Part shown: one piece after another, positions 43,270-52,078 of the stretch
Layout of the letters: every line of letters begins with the position of its first letter
How positions within the stretch are numbered: the first letter of the stretch is position 1
Source of the DNA: Micromonospora andamanensis
GTDB lineage: Bacteria > Actinomycetota > Actinomycetes > Mycobacteriales > Micromonosporaceae
Direction: 5' to 3'
Length of the DNA: 64,000 nucleotides
Assembly: GCF_016863495.1 (NCBI RefSeq)
Contig: NZ_BOOZ01000029.1
Location: 1-64,000, forward strand
Notes under the pieces: model-generated
Told to the model about the DNA's origin: nothing
The model's input: only the letters and a program-made list of their open reading frames with translations
The model's database searches: none
Position numbers and translations under genes: made by a program

Positions 43270-44409
43270 TCAGCGTGGCTGGTCCCCCGGGTCGATCCGC
43301 TGGGTGCGGTCGGCCTCCGCGTCACCCGACCGGGAGTCCGACGGGTCGGCGTCACCGTCGCCGGACCGGGGGATCGCCTGAGTCGGCTCGGCGGCACCGA
43401 CCGGGTCGCCCTGGCGTGGGATGCTCTGGGTCGGATCGGCCGAGGCCGGCTGTCCGAACGGCGGCGCGGCCGGCGAGGACGGTGCCGCCGCCTGTGGTGG
43501 CACCGCCGGCTGACCGTGCGGCGGCCAGGTGTGCGGGGACTCGGGCGGCCCGCCGGCGGAGGGCGTCTGCCCGGCGACCGGCCAGCCCGACTGGCCCTGA
43601 CCGCCCTGGTGACCCTGCTGGCCCTGACCGCCCTGGTAACCCTGACCGCCCTGAGTCGCGCCGCCCGCCGGGTAGCCGCCGGGCTGGCCGGCACCGGACT
43701 GGTACGGCTGCCCCGGCCCAGGGTGACCGGTGCCGGGATAGCCGGCCGGGTAGCCGGCGGACCGGTCGGCCCCCGACCAGCCGCCCGACTGGCCGGGTGA
43801 CTGGCCCGGCGGCACCCAGCCGCCACCCTGATGGCCGGGCTGGCCACCGAACTGACCCGGGCCGCCCTGCTGCGGCCAGCCCTGCTGCGGCGTACCGTAC
43901 AGACCGGGCTCCGGCTTGGGCCGGGGAACGTGGTAGAGCCGCTGCCACACGCTCCACACCACGTACCCGGCCGCCGCGAACAACGCCACCCAGGCGACCC
44001 GGGTGAGCAGGCCGGTCATCGCGTCGAAGAGCTGCGCCTCGGCCAGCCGGCCGACCACCCAGATCAACAGGGTCAGACCACCGAGCACGGCGCTCACCGC
44101 GTACTCGACGAGCGCCACCTGCGTGATCAGTTTCGCCCGCCCGACGGTCGGGGCCAGATGCGTGGCCAGCAGTACCGCCAGCACCGGCAGCACGACCGCC
44201 TCGATGCCGATGAAGGCGAAGAACGAGTTGGCGGCGCGGCCGGTCACCGTGCTGTAGGCACCCTGCGGCGTCAACAGCCGGATCAACCCCACGAAGAGGA
44301 AGACGGCGTTCGCGCCCAGGAGCACCAGGGCGACGAGTTCACGCAGCGGCCCGGTCACCTGTCGGGCCGGGGTCGGGTCGGTGGGCGGGGGCTCGGCGGG
44401 GCTGGTCAC
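43270..44409 (-). CDS. Membrane protein with long Gly/Gln/Pro-rich tail
   Basis: The 379-residue protein has four hydrophobic segments in its first 170 residues (ELVALVLLGANAVFLFVGLI, FIGIEAVVLPVLAVLLATHL, VALVEYAVSAVLGGLTLLIW, VAWVALFAAAGYVVWSVWQR). A tail of about 200 residues follows, with GGQGYQGGQGQQGHQGGQGQ repeats. The tail is low-complexity and probably disordered in the cytoplasm. AGGGAG precedes the GTG start. It is divergent from fbiA with 97 bases between. No function is assignable. Confidence 0.8.
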   Translation of the reverse strand: MTSPAEPPPTDPTPARQVTGPLRELVALVLLGANAVFLFVGLIRLLTPQGAYSTVTGRAANSFFAFIGIEAVVLPVLAVLLATHLAPTVGRAKLITQVALVEYAVSAVLGGLTLLIWVVGRLAEAQLFDAMTGLLTRVAWVALFAAAGYVVWSVWQRLYHVPRPKPEPGLYGTPQQGWPQQGGPGQFGGQPGHQGGGWVPPGQSPGQSGGWSGADRSAGYPAGYPGTGHPGPGQPYQSGAGQPGGYPAGGATQGGQGYQGGQGQQGHQGGQGQSGWPVAGQTPSAGGPPESPHTWPPHGQPAVPPQAAAPSSPAAPPFGQPASADPTQSIPRQGDPVGAAEPTQAIPRSGDGDADPSDSRSGDAEADRTQRIDPGDQPR

Positions 44410-44506
44410 GAACTCTCCCTGGGGCGAAAGCGGACAGATGCCGACGTGAGCCTAGTCTCCCGGGGCACCTGGCTGCCGCAGGCGTCACGTAGGCGAGGAT
44501 GGGCTG

Positions 44507-45523
44507 ATGCGCATCGTGGTTCTGACCGGCGGAATCGGCGGTGCCCGGTTCCTGCTGGGGGTGCGGGCGTACGCCCGTGAGGTGGGCGCCGAGGTGACCG
44601 CTGTGGTCAACGTCGGCGATGACCTACGGCTGCACGGGCTCCGGGTCTGCCCGGACCTGGACAGCGTTCTGTACACCCTCGGCGGCGGCGCCGACCCGCA
44701 GCGGGGCTGGGGGCGCGTCGACGAGAGCTGGACGGTCAAGGACGAGCTGGCCGCGTACGGCGCCGAGCCGAGCTGGTTCGGGCTGGGTGACCGGGACATC
44801 GCCACCCACCTGGTCCGCACCACGATGCTCGACGCCGGCTATCCGCTGCACCAGGTCACCGAGGCGCTGGCGACCCGCTGGCAGCCCGGCGTACGCCTGC
44901 TGCCGGCGACCGACGACCGCCTGGAGACGCACGTGGTCGTCAGCGGGGACGGCGAGCCTGCGGGCTCCCCGGTGGGCAGCGACGCGACCGGCGGACCAGG
45001 CGGTTCCGCTCCCCCGGACGGTGGCCAGCGGGCGATCCACTTCCAGGAGTGGTGGGTGCGGTACCGGGCGCGGATCCGGACCCACAGGTTCGTCTTCGTC
45101 GGGGCGGAGTCGGCGAAGCCGGCGCCCGGCGTGACGGAGGCGATCGCCGGGGCCGACGTGGTGCTCGTGGCACCGAGCAACCCGGTGGTCAGCATCGCAC
45201 CGATCCTGGCCGTACCGGGTCTGCGCGAGGCGGTGACCGGCGGTCCCGCCCCGGTGGTGGGCGTGTCGCCGATCATCGGCGGCGCGCCGGTTCGCGGCAT
45301 GGCCGACAGTTGCCTGGCGGTCGTCGGCGTGGCGTGCACCGCCGGCGGGGTCGGCGGGATGTACGGCAGCCGGGCCACAGGTGGTCTGCTCGACGGCTGG
45401 CTGGTGGCCGAGGAGGACGCCGCGACAGTGGTGCCGGACGTGACGGTCCGCGCGGTGCCGTTGCTGATGACCGACGAGGCGGCGACGGCGGCCATGGTCC
45501 GCGCCGCGGTGGAGTTGACGTGA
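44507..45523 (+). CDS. fbiA: 2-phospho-L-lactate/phosphoenolpyruvate transferase (F420 biosynthesis)
   Basis: The 338-residue CofD/FbiA enzyme joins the activated three-carbon unit (lactyl or enolpyruvyl guanosine diphosphate) to FO, giving F420-0 or dehydro-F420-0. Signatures are the GGIGGARFLLGV start, VVNVGDDLRLHGLRVCPDLD, YTLGGGADPQRGWG, WFGLGDRDIATHLVRT and APSNPVVSIAPILAVPG. A Gly/Pro-rich insert near residues 147-170 (DATGGPGGSAPPDG) is longer than usual. Its stop overlaps the fbiB GTG. It corresponds to Rv3261. Confidence 0.96.
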   Translation: MRIVVLTGGIGGARFLLGVRAYAREVGAEVTAVVNVGDDLRLHGLRVCPDLDSVLYTLGGGADPQRGWGRVDESWTVKDELAAYGAEPSWFGLGDRDIATHLVRTTMLDAGYPLHQVTEALATRWQPGVRLLPATDDRLETHVVVSGDGEPAGSPVGSDATGGPGGSAPPDGGQRAIHFQEWWVRYRARIRTHRFVFVGAESAKPAPGVTEAIAGADVVLVAPSNPVVSIAPILAVPGLREAVTGGPAPVVGVSPIIGGAPVRGMADSCLAVVGVACTAGGVGGMYGSRATGGLLDGWLVAEEDAATVVPDVTVRAVPLLMTDEAATAAMVRAAVELT

Positions 45524-46608
45524 GACTGGAGATCCTGCCGGTACCCGGCATCGGGCACGTGACCGAGGGCGACGACCTGGCGGTCCTGATCGGGAGCGCG
45601 GCACCCTGGCTGCGTGACGGGGACGTGCTGGTGGTCACCAGCAAGATCATCTCGAAGGCCGAGGGGCGACTTGTCGACGTGCCCGCCGACGGCCCGGATC
45701 GGCAGGCCGTCCGGGACGAGGTGCTGGCGGCGGAGACGGTACGGGTGGTGGCCTCGCGTGGCGCGACCCGGATCGTGCAGACCCGCCACGGCTTCGTGAT
45801 GGCCGCCGCCGGCATCGACGCCTCGAATGTCGACAAGACCCGGCTGGTGTTGCTGCCGGAGGACCCGGACGCGTCGGCCCGCGCGCTCCGCGCCGGTCTG
45901 CGCGATCGGTACGACGTGGACGTGGCTGTCGTGGTCAGCGACACGATGGGTCGCCCATGGCGGAACGGGTTGACCGACGTGGCCCTCGGCGTCGCCGGGA
46001 TGGACGCCATCCGGGACCACCGGGGCGAGGTCGACCCGTACGGCAACGAGCTGGTGCTGACCCAGATGGCGGTGATCGACGAGCTGGCCGCGGCAGGCGA
46101 GCTGATCAAGGGCAAGTGTGACCAGATGCCGGTCGCGGTGATCCGTGGCTACCTGACGGCACCGCTGTCGGGCGACGGCGAGGGTGCGCGGGTCCTGGTC
46201 CGGGACGCCTCGATGGACCTGTTCTCGCTCGGCACCGCCGAGGCGACCGCGGCCGGCCTGGCCACCGCCGCCACCCTGCCGGACCACCCGGGCGACGCCG
46301 CATCCGACCCGGCCGCCGTCGACCGGGCAATCGCCTCGATCGCCGACGTGATCGCGCCCGGCACGGTCTTCACCCAGGTCACCGACGATGGCGTACGCAC
46401 GGCACTTGTCGCCATCGTGCCGGGTTGGCCGGCCCACGCGACAGGCCTGGTGCTCTGCTCGCCACCCACGCCGGTGGGCCCGTTCCAGCTGGTCCGCTTC
46501 GGCACCGACGTGCAACGTCTGCGCACCGCCCTCGCGGCAGAGGGCGTCCCCACCCAGCTCCTCCCTCCGCCCGGTGGCACCACCGCCGCCGCCACCCTCG
46601 CCTTCTGA
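45520..46608 (+). CDS. fbiB: F420-0:gamma-glutamyl ligase, short form without nitroreductase domain
   Basis: The 362-residue protein has the complete CofE ligase core (GDVLVVTSKIISKAEGRLVD, ATRIVQTRHGFVMAAAGIDA, VVVSDTMGRPWRNGLTDVAL, GVAGMDAIRDHRGEVDPYG, IKGKCDQMPVAVIRGY), which adds glutamates to F420-0. Mycobacterial FbiB is about 448 residues because it also has an FMN-binding nitroreductase domain that reduces dehydro-F420. Here only about 110 residues follow, Ala/Pro-rich, without recognisable nitroreductase motifs. The GTG overlaps the fbiA stop (GTGA). Confidence 0.93.
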   Translation: MRLEILPVPGIGHVTEGDDLAVLIGSAAPWLRDGDVLVVTSKIISKAEGRLVDVPADGPDRQAVRDEVLAAETVRVVASRGATRIVQTRHGFVMAAAGIDASNVDKTRLVLLPEDPDASARALRAGLRDRYDVDVAVVVSDTMGRPWRNGLTDVALGVAGMDAIRDHRGEVDPYGNELVLTQMAVIDELAAAGELIKGKCDQMPVAVIRGYLTAPLSGDGEGARVLVRDASMDLFSLGTAEATAAGLATAATLPDHPGDAASDPAAVDRAIASIADVIAPGTVFTQVTDDGVRTALVAIVPGWPAHATGLVLCSPPTPVGPFQLVRFGTDVQRLRTALAAEGVPTQLLPPPGGTTAAATLAF

Positions 46609-46630
46609 CTCGCCCCTCGCGGCTGGAACC

Positions 46631-47623
46631 TCAGGGGTTCAGCACGGCGCGGCCGAGGGGGGTGAGGGTGTGCAGGACCGTGTTGCGGTCACGGTGGCTG
46701 ACCAACAGGCCAGCGTTCCGCAGCACTGTGGTGTGCTGGCTGGCCGCCGCCGCCGAGATGCGCAACCGGCGCGCCAGCTCGCCAGTGGTGCAGCCGTCGT
46801 CGCTGGCGGCGAGGACCGCCGCGCGGGTGCGGCCGAGCAGCGCGGCCAGCGCCTCGCGGCCGGTGTCGCCCGCACCGGGCACGTCCCCGGTCAACCCACC
46901 CAGCTTGTCGACCGGGTAGACGAGCACCGGCGGTAGTTCCGGGTCGAGCAGCGCGACGGGCGTGTTCGCGCAGAAGAACGAGGGCACCAGCAGCAGCCCT
47001 CGTCCGCCCAGGTGCAGTTCCCGGCTCCGTGGGTAGGTGGGGATCTCCAGTACGCCCGACTCCCAGCGCAGGCCCGGCCGCAGCGTGGTCAGCAGCCCCT
47101 CGATGCCGCCGTCGAGCATGGCTCGGGCGCGCCGGGCACGATCCGCCTCCACCGCGCCCTGCACCCGGGACCAGTAGGGACCGAGAGCGAGCTCCCGGTA
47201 GCGGCCCATCGTCTGCGTCAGATGGGTCAGGGCTTCCGGCTCGCCGCGGGCGATGGCGGCGACACCGGCGGGCAGGCCCCGGTTGCTGTTGGCGAGCAGC
47301 GTCAGATCGCGGTGCAGCAACGGCACCGGGGTACGCCGTACCGCCTCCATCCCCGCCTCGAAACCGTGCACGCTCTCGTACGGGGTGAGGAAGTCCGGAA
47401 AGTAGCCGCGGGGCGGGCTCAACGTGGAGAGCAGCCGCAGCGCTTCGGCGTCCACCTCGCGGCGCAGCCCGCGGGAAACCTCGCGGCGCCAACCGGCCAG
47501 CAGCGGGTCACGGCTGCGCCCGGGCAGCAGATGCAGGCTCAGCACCACTTCCCAGACCGGATCAGCCGCCGGAGCCACCCGGGTCCGGAGGATGTCCTCG
47601 CCGGAGAAATGAATCTTCAGCAT
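46631..47623 (-). CDS. ArsR-like winged-helix regulator with long N-terminal domain
   Basis: The 330-residue protein starts LKIHFSGEDILRTRVAPAAD, as in a DUF5937-type N-terminal domain seen in streptomycete regulators, and ends with an ArsR-type winged helix (TGELARRLRISAAAASQHTT, VLRNAGLLVSHRDRNTVLHT). The middle part probably forms a ligand-binding domain. ATG 47623 has GGGAG at good spacing. No operon partner lies on its strand. Two AGCCTCAG direct repeats at 47689-47696 and 47704-47711 upstream could be its own operator. Confidence 0.85.
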   Translation of the reverse strand: MLKIHFSGEDILRTRVAPAADPVWEVVLSLHLLPGRSRDPLLAGWRREVSRGLRREVDAEALRLLSTLSPPRGYFPDFLTPYESVHGFEAGMEAVRRTPVPLLHRDLTLLANSNRGLPAGVAAIARGEPEALTHLTQTMGRYRELALGPYWSRVQGAVEADRARRARAMLDGGIEGLLTTLRPGLRWESGVLEIPTYPRSRELHLGGRGLLLVPSFFCANTPVALLDPELPPVLVYPVDKLGGLTGDVPGAGDTGREALAALLGRTRAAVLAASDDGCTTGELARRLRISAAAASQHTTVLRNAGLLVSHRDRNTVLHTLTPLGRAVLNP

Positions 47624-47963
47624 GGGCAGACTCCCGTCGCCCGGCTGGGGGGTCACCCGGCGACCTTCGAACTCTACCCGGCCACGTCAGCCTCAGGCAG
47701 TTAAGCCTCAGCTGAAAGACCTCGACGCCCGTCAGGTGAATCCGCCATGCTTCCCGTGCCACAGGGGGCGACCCACGTCGAACGTGTCCGCCCCGCTGGG
47801 TGCCCGCGAGCGGGCGGTGCCATACGAGGGTCTGCGGCTCACATTCCGCAGGTGGTGCCGCCCGATCTCGCTGGGCCGGTTCCGGCCCGTCCGCCCGGCT
47901 CCGCCACACCGCACCAGCGTCCCACCAGCACCCGTACGCTGGCCCGGACGGAAGGAGCGGCAG
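47624..47963. other. 340-bp intergenic region between divergent regulator and NUDIX genes
   Basis: I see no gene here. It contains direct repeats AGCCTCAG (47689 and 47704) near the regulator start. The rest, up to the GGAAGGAG ribosome binding site of the NUDIX gene, shows no clear promoter elements. Confidence 0.6.
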
Positions 47964-48578
47964 TTGTCGACGCCCGAACTGGTGAACGAATCCCCGCGCG
48001 GCGACGCGGACGACTGGACGGCGCTGCACGCCGACGCGGTGGCGGTGCTCACCGACTGGACGCCGACAGGTCCGGACGCGGCGGAGGCCAGCGACAGCAC
48101 CCTCAGACTGCTCGGCGCCGGGCCGATCGCGATGAGCCGGGAACACCGGGCCGGTCACGTCACCGCCAGCGCGTTGGTATTCGACGCGACCGGCACCCAG
48201 GTGCTGCTCTGCCTGCACGGAAAGTTCCGCAAGTGGGTGCAGTTGGGCGGGCACTGCGAGCCCGGCGACCGGACGCTTGCCGGCGCGGCGTTGCGGGAGG
48301 CCACCGAGGAGTCCGGCATCAGCGACCTGCGGATCGATCCGACGCCTATCGACGTGGACGTGCACCCGGTGGCCTGCCAGGGCGGGTCACTGCACCACGA
48401 CGTACGTTTCGCCGTCTTCGCCCCGGCCGGAGCGACCGAACGGGTGAGCGCCGAGTCCGAGGCGCTCGGCTGGTTCCCTCCGCAGCACCTGCCGCAGCCG
48501 CTGGCCGGCGGCACGGCCCGGCTCGTCACGCCGGGCCTGGCAGCCTTCAGACGAGCTTGTCCTCACCCCGCCTCTTGA
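47964..48578 (+). CDS. NUDIX hydrolase
   Basis: The 204-residue protein starts at a TTG with GGAAGGAG seven bases upstream. The Nudix box reads GHCEPGDRTLAGAALREATEESGI, matching GX5EX7REUXEEXGU, so magnesium-dependent pyrophosphohydrolase activity is likely; the substrate is unknown. An N-terminal segment of about 60 residues precedes the fold. The C-terminal 32 bases of the gene overlap the 3' end of the convergent manC gene. Confidence 0.88.
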   Translation: MSTPELVNESPRGDADDWTALHADAVAVLTDWTPTGPDAAEASDSTLRLLGAGPIAMSREHRAGHVTASALVFDATGTQVLLCLHGKFRKWVQLGGHCEPGDRTLAGAALREATEESGISDLRIDPTPIDVDVHPVACQGGSLHHDVRFAVFAPAGATERVSAESEALGWFPPQHLPQPLAGGTARLVTPGLAAFRRACPHPAS

Positions 48579-49638
48579 GCTCGTCCACGATCGACTTGAC
48601 GTCCTGGGCGCGGTCGCGCGGGCAGACCAGCAACGCGTCCACGGTGTCGACCACGATCAGGTCACGTACGCCGACGGCGGCCACCAGCCGACCGGCCTGC
48701 GGTGCCACCACCATGCCGCTGCTGTCGTGCAGCAGTACCTCGGTCTTGACGTCACCCGCGAGCACCACGTTGCCGTCGGCATCCGCCGGCAGCACCTCGC
48801 CGAGGGTGTGGAAGTCGCCCACGTCGTTCCACCGGAAGTCACCGGGTACGGTCGCCACCCGGCCGGCCGCGGCCGCGCCCTCCATCACCGCGTAGTCCAC
48901 AGAGATCTTCGTCAGTGTCGGCCAGACCGAACCGAGCACGTCGTCCTGTTCGTCCGAGCCCCACGCCCTCGCGATGGCGGTGACCCCGGCGTGCAGGTCG
49001 GGCTGTTGGCGGGCCAGCTCGGCGAGGAATGCCGACACCCGCCAGACGAACATGCCGGCGTTCCACAGGTAGTGGCCCGACCGCACATACGTCTCGGCCA
49101 CCTCGGCACTCGGCTTCTCCTTGAACTCGACCACCGGGCGCATCGGACCACCAGCGACGGGTTCGCCGGTGCGCAGGTACCCGTAGCCGGTCTCCGGCCG
49201 GGTCGGGGTGATCCCGACCGTCATCAGCAGCCCCTGCTCCGCGCCCCGGACCGCCTCCCGGACGGTGTCCACCCACCGTTGCGGGTCACCGATCAGGTGG
49301 TCGGCGGCGAACGAACCCATCACGGCGTCCGGGTCGCGTACGGCGATCACCGCCGCGGCCAGCGCGATGGCGGCGCAGGAGTCCCGTGGCGACGGTTCGA
49401 CCAGGATGTTCTCCTCCGGCAGGCCGGTCAGCTGGCGGGCCACGGCCGCGGCGTGCGCGGCGCCGGTGACGACCATCGTGCGTTCGGGGGTGGTCAGCGG
49501 GCCCAGCCGCTCGACCGTCGCCTGGAGCAGCGACGCGGACGTACCGGTGAACGGGTGGAGGAACTTGGGGTGGCCGGCGCGGGACAGCGGCCACAGCCTT
49601 GTGCCGCTGCCACCGGCCGGAATGACGACATAGATCAC
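48547..49638 (-). CDS. manC: Mannose-1-phosphate guanylyltransferase (GDP-mannose pyrophosphorylase)
   Basis: The 363-residue enzyme makes GDP-mannose from GTP and mannose-1-phosphate. It starts IYVVIPAGGSGTRLWPLSRA with the nucleotidyltransferase GGSGTRLWPLSR signature, then FAADHLIGDPQRW, TGYGYLRTGEP, VVEFKEKPSAEVAETYVRSG and YLWNAGMFVWRVSAFLAEL. A left-handed helix-like C-terminal region follows. The GTG at 49638 is the only suitable in-frame start. It uses the product of ManA and ManB, encoded 40 kb away. It corresponds to Rv3264c. Confidence 0.94.
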   Translation of the reverse strand: MIYVVIPAGGSGTRLWPLSRAGHPKFLHPFTGTSASLLQATVERLGPLTTPERTMVVTGAAHAAAVARQLTGLPEENILVEPSPRDSCAAIALAAAVIAVRDPDAVMGSFAADHLIGDPQRWVDTVREAVRGAEQGLLMTVGITPTRPETGYGYLRTGEPVAGGPMRPVVEFKEKPSAEVAETYVRSGHYLWNAGMFVWRVSAFLAELARQQPDLHAGVTAIARAWGSDEQDDVLGSVWPTLTKISVDYAVMEGAAAAGRVATVPGDFRWNDVGDFHTLGEVLPADADGNVVLAGDVKTEVLLHDSSGMVVAPQAGRLVAAVGVRDLIVVDTVDALLVCPRDRAQDVKSIVDELKRRGEDKLV

Positions 49639-49687
49639 CAGGACATCATGCCCGAACCACCTGGACCGGGCGCCTCGGTTGCCAGCC

Positions 49688-50833
49688 TCAGGCCCGCGCC
49701 CTGGTCCACGCCGCGATGTGCACCTCGGCGCTGGACCCCCAGGTGAATTCCTTCGCCCGGTCGAACCCGGCCTTGGCCAGTGACAGCCGGCGCGGCTCGT
49801 CGTCGAGCAACGCGGCCAGGTCGGCGGCGATCTGGTCCGGATCCTCGCTGGTGTACGCCACCGCGTCGCCACCGACCTCGGGCAGCGAAAGCCGGGGAGT
49901 GGTGAGCACCGGGGCGGCGCACGCCATCGCCTCCAGGATGGGCAACCCGAACCCCTCGCCGTAGGAGGGGTACGCCGCCACCAGTGCGCCGCCGAGGAAG
50001 CCGGGCAGGTCGCCGTAGCGCAGGTAGCCGGGGCGCAGCAACCGCAGGTGTGAGGGAACCTCGGCCACCGCACGGTCGATGTCCTCGTCGTGCCCCTGCC
50101 CACCGGCCACCACCAGCGCGGGCGGATCCTGCCGGTCGGTGACCGCCCGGGCCCAGCCACGGATCAGGTTCGGCACGTTCTTGCGTGGCTCCTTGGCCCC
50201 GAGGAACGCGACGTAACGGCTGCCGCCGAGCCCCAGCCGGGCACGCACCCGGGCCTTCTCCTCGTCGCCCGGTGCGTGGAAGGCGTCGTGGTCCACGCCG
50301 TGGTAGGCCACGTCGATCCGGGTCGGATCGGCGTCCAGCAGCCGGATCAGCTCGTCGCGGGTGGCCTTGCTGGGCACGATCACCCGGTCCGCGCGCCGCA
50401 GCGAGGTCTTGATGGCGCTGCGGAAGAACGTGCGGCGGGACTTGTCGTAGTGCTCCGGCTCGGTGAAGAACGTCGCGTCGTGCACCGTGACGGTGACCGG
50501 GCAGCCGGCACGCAGTGGGCAGGTGTAGAAGGGTGAGTGCAGCACCTCGGCGCCGACCTGCTGGGCGAGCAGGGGCAGGCCGGTCTGCTCCCAGGCGAGC
50601 CGGGCCGGCCGGTGCGCGACAGCGGCCGGCGCTGGAATGATCTCCGCGCCGGGCAGCATCCGGCGGTAGCGCTCCAGATCCGTGCGGAGGCTGACCACCA
50701 CCAGGTCCACCGCCGATCCGCACACCTTGCCGAGGGCGCCGAGCAGGCCGTCGACGTATCTACCGACGCCGCCGCGATCGGCGGGAACACTCGTGGCGTC
50801 GATGAGCACGCGGGGCGGGCGACCGGCGGTCAC
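49688..50833 (-). CDS. Glycosyltransferase family 4 protein
   Basis: The 381-residue GT-B enzyme has the N-terminal RVLIDATSVPADRGGVGRYV, HSPFYTCPLRAG, the acceptor-domain HDATFFTEPEHYDK, FLGAKEPRKNVPNLIRGWAR and the donor-binding AAYPSYGEGFGLPILEAMAC motif (E-x7-E). It lies 49 bases upstream of manC on the same strand, so it probably uses GDP-mannose or another nucleotide sugar, for example in cell-envelope mannan or glycolipid synthesis. AAGGAG precedes the GTG. In the M. tuberculosis order the neighbouring glycosyltransferase is the unrelated rhamnosyltransferase wbbL. Confidence 0.92.
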   Translation of the reverse strand: MTAGRPPRVLIDATSVPADRGGVGRYVDGLLGALGKVCGSAVDLVVVSLRTDLERYRRMLPGAEIIPAPAAVAHRPARLAWEQTGLPLLAQQVGAEVLHSPFYTCPLRAGCPVTVTVHDATFFTEPEHYDKSRRTFFRSAIKTSLRRADRVIVPSKATRDELIRLLDADPTRIDVAYHGVDHDAFHAPGDEEKARVRARLGLGGSRYVAFLGAKEPRKNVPNLIRGWARAVTDRQDPPALVVAGGQGHDEDIDRAVAEVPSHLRLLRPGYLRYGDLPGFLGGALVAAYPSYGEGFGLPILEAMACAAPVLTTPRLSLPEVGGDAVAYTSEDPDQIAADLAALLDDEPRRLSLAKAGFDRAKEFTWGSSAEVHIAAWTRARA

Positions 50834-50983
50834 GGGGCGACTCCTTGTGGTGGCGGGACTGTGGGGAACAACACTCCGGCAAGCCTACGCCGGAGCCGGG
50901 CACGGACGCTGACTGCGACCCGACGGTACGCCGACTTGTCGCTGCCATCGAGTACGGCCACCGGGCGCGTATCGTTCGCGCCG

Positions 50984-51679
50984 ATGGCCGACAACATTGC
51001 CCGGGTCTTCGCCGACGCGATCGCGAGCGACCCGAACCGCCCGCTGCTGACCTGGTATGACGACGCGACCGGCGAACGCACCGAACTTTCCGGCGCGACG
51101 TTGGCGAACTGGGTGGCCAAGACGGCCAACCTGCTCGTCGACGAACTGGCCCTCGGGTCGGGCGACACCGCCGCGGTGCTCCTGCCGCCGCACTGGCAGA
51201 GCGCTGCCGTGCTGCTCGGCTGCTGGTCGGCCGGGTTGACGGTCCGGTACGCCGAGCAGCCGGGCGAGGTGGACGTGCTCTTCGCCGCCGCCGACCGCCT
51301 CGTCGAGGCCGACGCCTGGCCGGCGAATGACCGCTACGCACTGGCGCTGCACCCGTTCGCGCTCCCGCTGCGGGAGGTGCCGGCAGGCTTCGCGGACTAC
51401 GTCACCGAGGTACGCGCGCACGGCGACCACTTCACGGCGTACCCGCCGGGCGGGCCCGACCACAGCGCGCTACGTACTCGGGCCGCCGCCCGCGCCCTCG
51501 AACTCGGTATCTCCCCGGCCGACCGGCTCCTGGTGGACGTCGACAGGCACCCGGACCCGCTCGACTGGCTACTGGCCCCGCTCAGCGCGGGCGCCACAAT
51601 GGTGCTCTGCGCCCACCCGGACCCGGACCGCCTGGCCGACCGGCAATCGACGGAACGGGTCACCCGCACCCTCGGCTGA
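50984..51679 (+). CDS. TIGR03089 family protein
   Basis: The 231-residue protein starts MADNIARVFADAIASDPNRP and continues LLTWYDDATGERTELSGATL and DTAAVLLPPHWQSAAVLLGC. This looks like the N-terminal part of an acyl-adenylate-forming enzyme but ends before the AMP-binding core motifs. This is the TIGR03089 family of actinobacteria (Rv3268), probably a non-catalytic relative. It is divergent from the glycosyltransferase gene. No strong ribosome binding site is seen before the ATG. Confidence 0.9.
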   Translation: MADNIARVFADAIASDPNRPLLTWYDDATGERTELSGATLANWVAKTANLLVDELALGSGDTAAVLLPPHWQSAAVLLGCWSAGLTVRYAEQPGEVDVLFAAADRLVEADAWPANDRYALALHPFALPLREVPAGFADYVTEVRAHGDHFTAYPPGGPDHSALRTRAAARALELGISPADRLLVDVDRHPDPLDWLLAPLSAGATMVLCAHPDPDRLADRQSTERVTRTLG

Positions 51680-52078
51680 ACCGCCCCGCGGCCGATCTGA
51701 TCGAGGAGGAGCCGGCGGCCGGCCCGGGCACCACCGAGCTACGGGCCGAACCATCACCCTCAGCAATAATCACCCACAGTCGCCACGCTGGCGCGGGCAG
51801 ACCAACCCACCTCGACGCTTTGCTCTGCTTCAACCGACGCACAACCGGCTGAGCTGGGCCAACGTGGCGGGCGCGCGAGGCCGGCGGGCGCGCGGTACTG
51901 CGGAGAGTGACTGTTGCGTGGGTTGAAGCAGAGCAAAGGATGCGAGGGGGTGTGGGGTCGGTGGGCGGCGAGACACGCTCAGTGACGCAGGGCCCCTGGA
52001 GACCGCCCACCCAGGACCACGGCGTTCGCCATCAACGACGCACCGAACCACCCAACAGATACGTCACAAGCCCCTGAG
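51680..52078. other. 399-bp region between convergent genes
   Basis: No gene is supported. The region contains the second TTTGCTCTGCTTCA-type inverted repeat (51818-51938), whose loop is GC-rich. It separates the TIGR03089 gene from the acetoacetyl-CoA synthetase gene. Confidence 0.7.
51818..51938. repeat. TTTGCTCTGCTTCA-type intergenic inverted repeat (copy 2)
   Basis: Arms CTTTGCTCTGCTTCAACC (51818-51835) and GGTTGAAGCAGAGCAAAG (51921-51938) are perfectly complementary over 18 bp. Partial pairing continues inward (ACGCA with TGCGT) toward an 85-base loop. The arms are nearly the same as those at 34589-34667. Confidence 0.88.

Noticed and set aside
50984..51679. Truncated acyl-CoA synthetase pseudogene
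   Set aside because: The length and sequence match the TIGR03089 family, which is naturally short and conserved at this position in actinobacteria.
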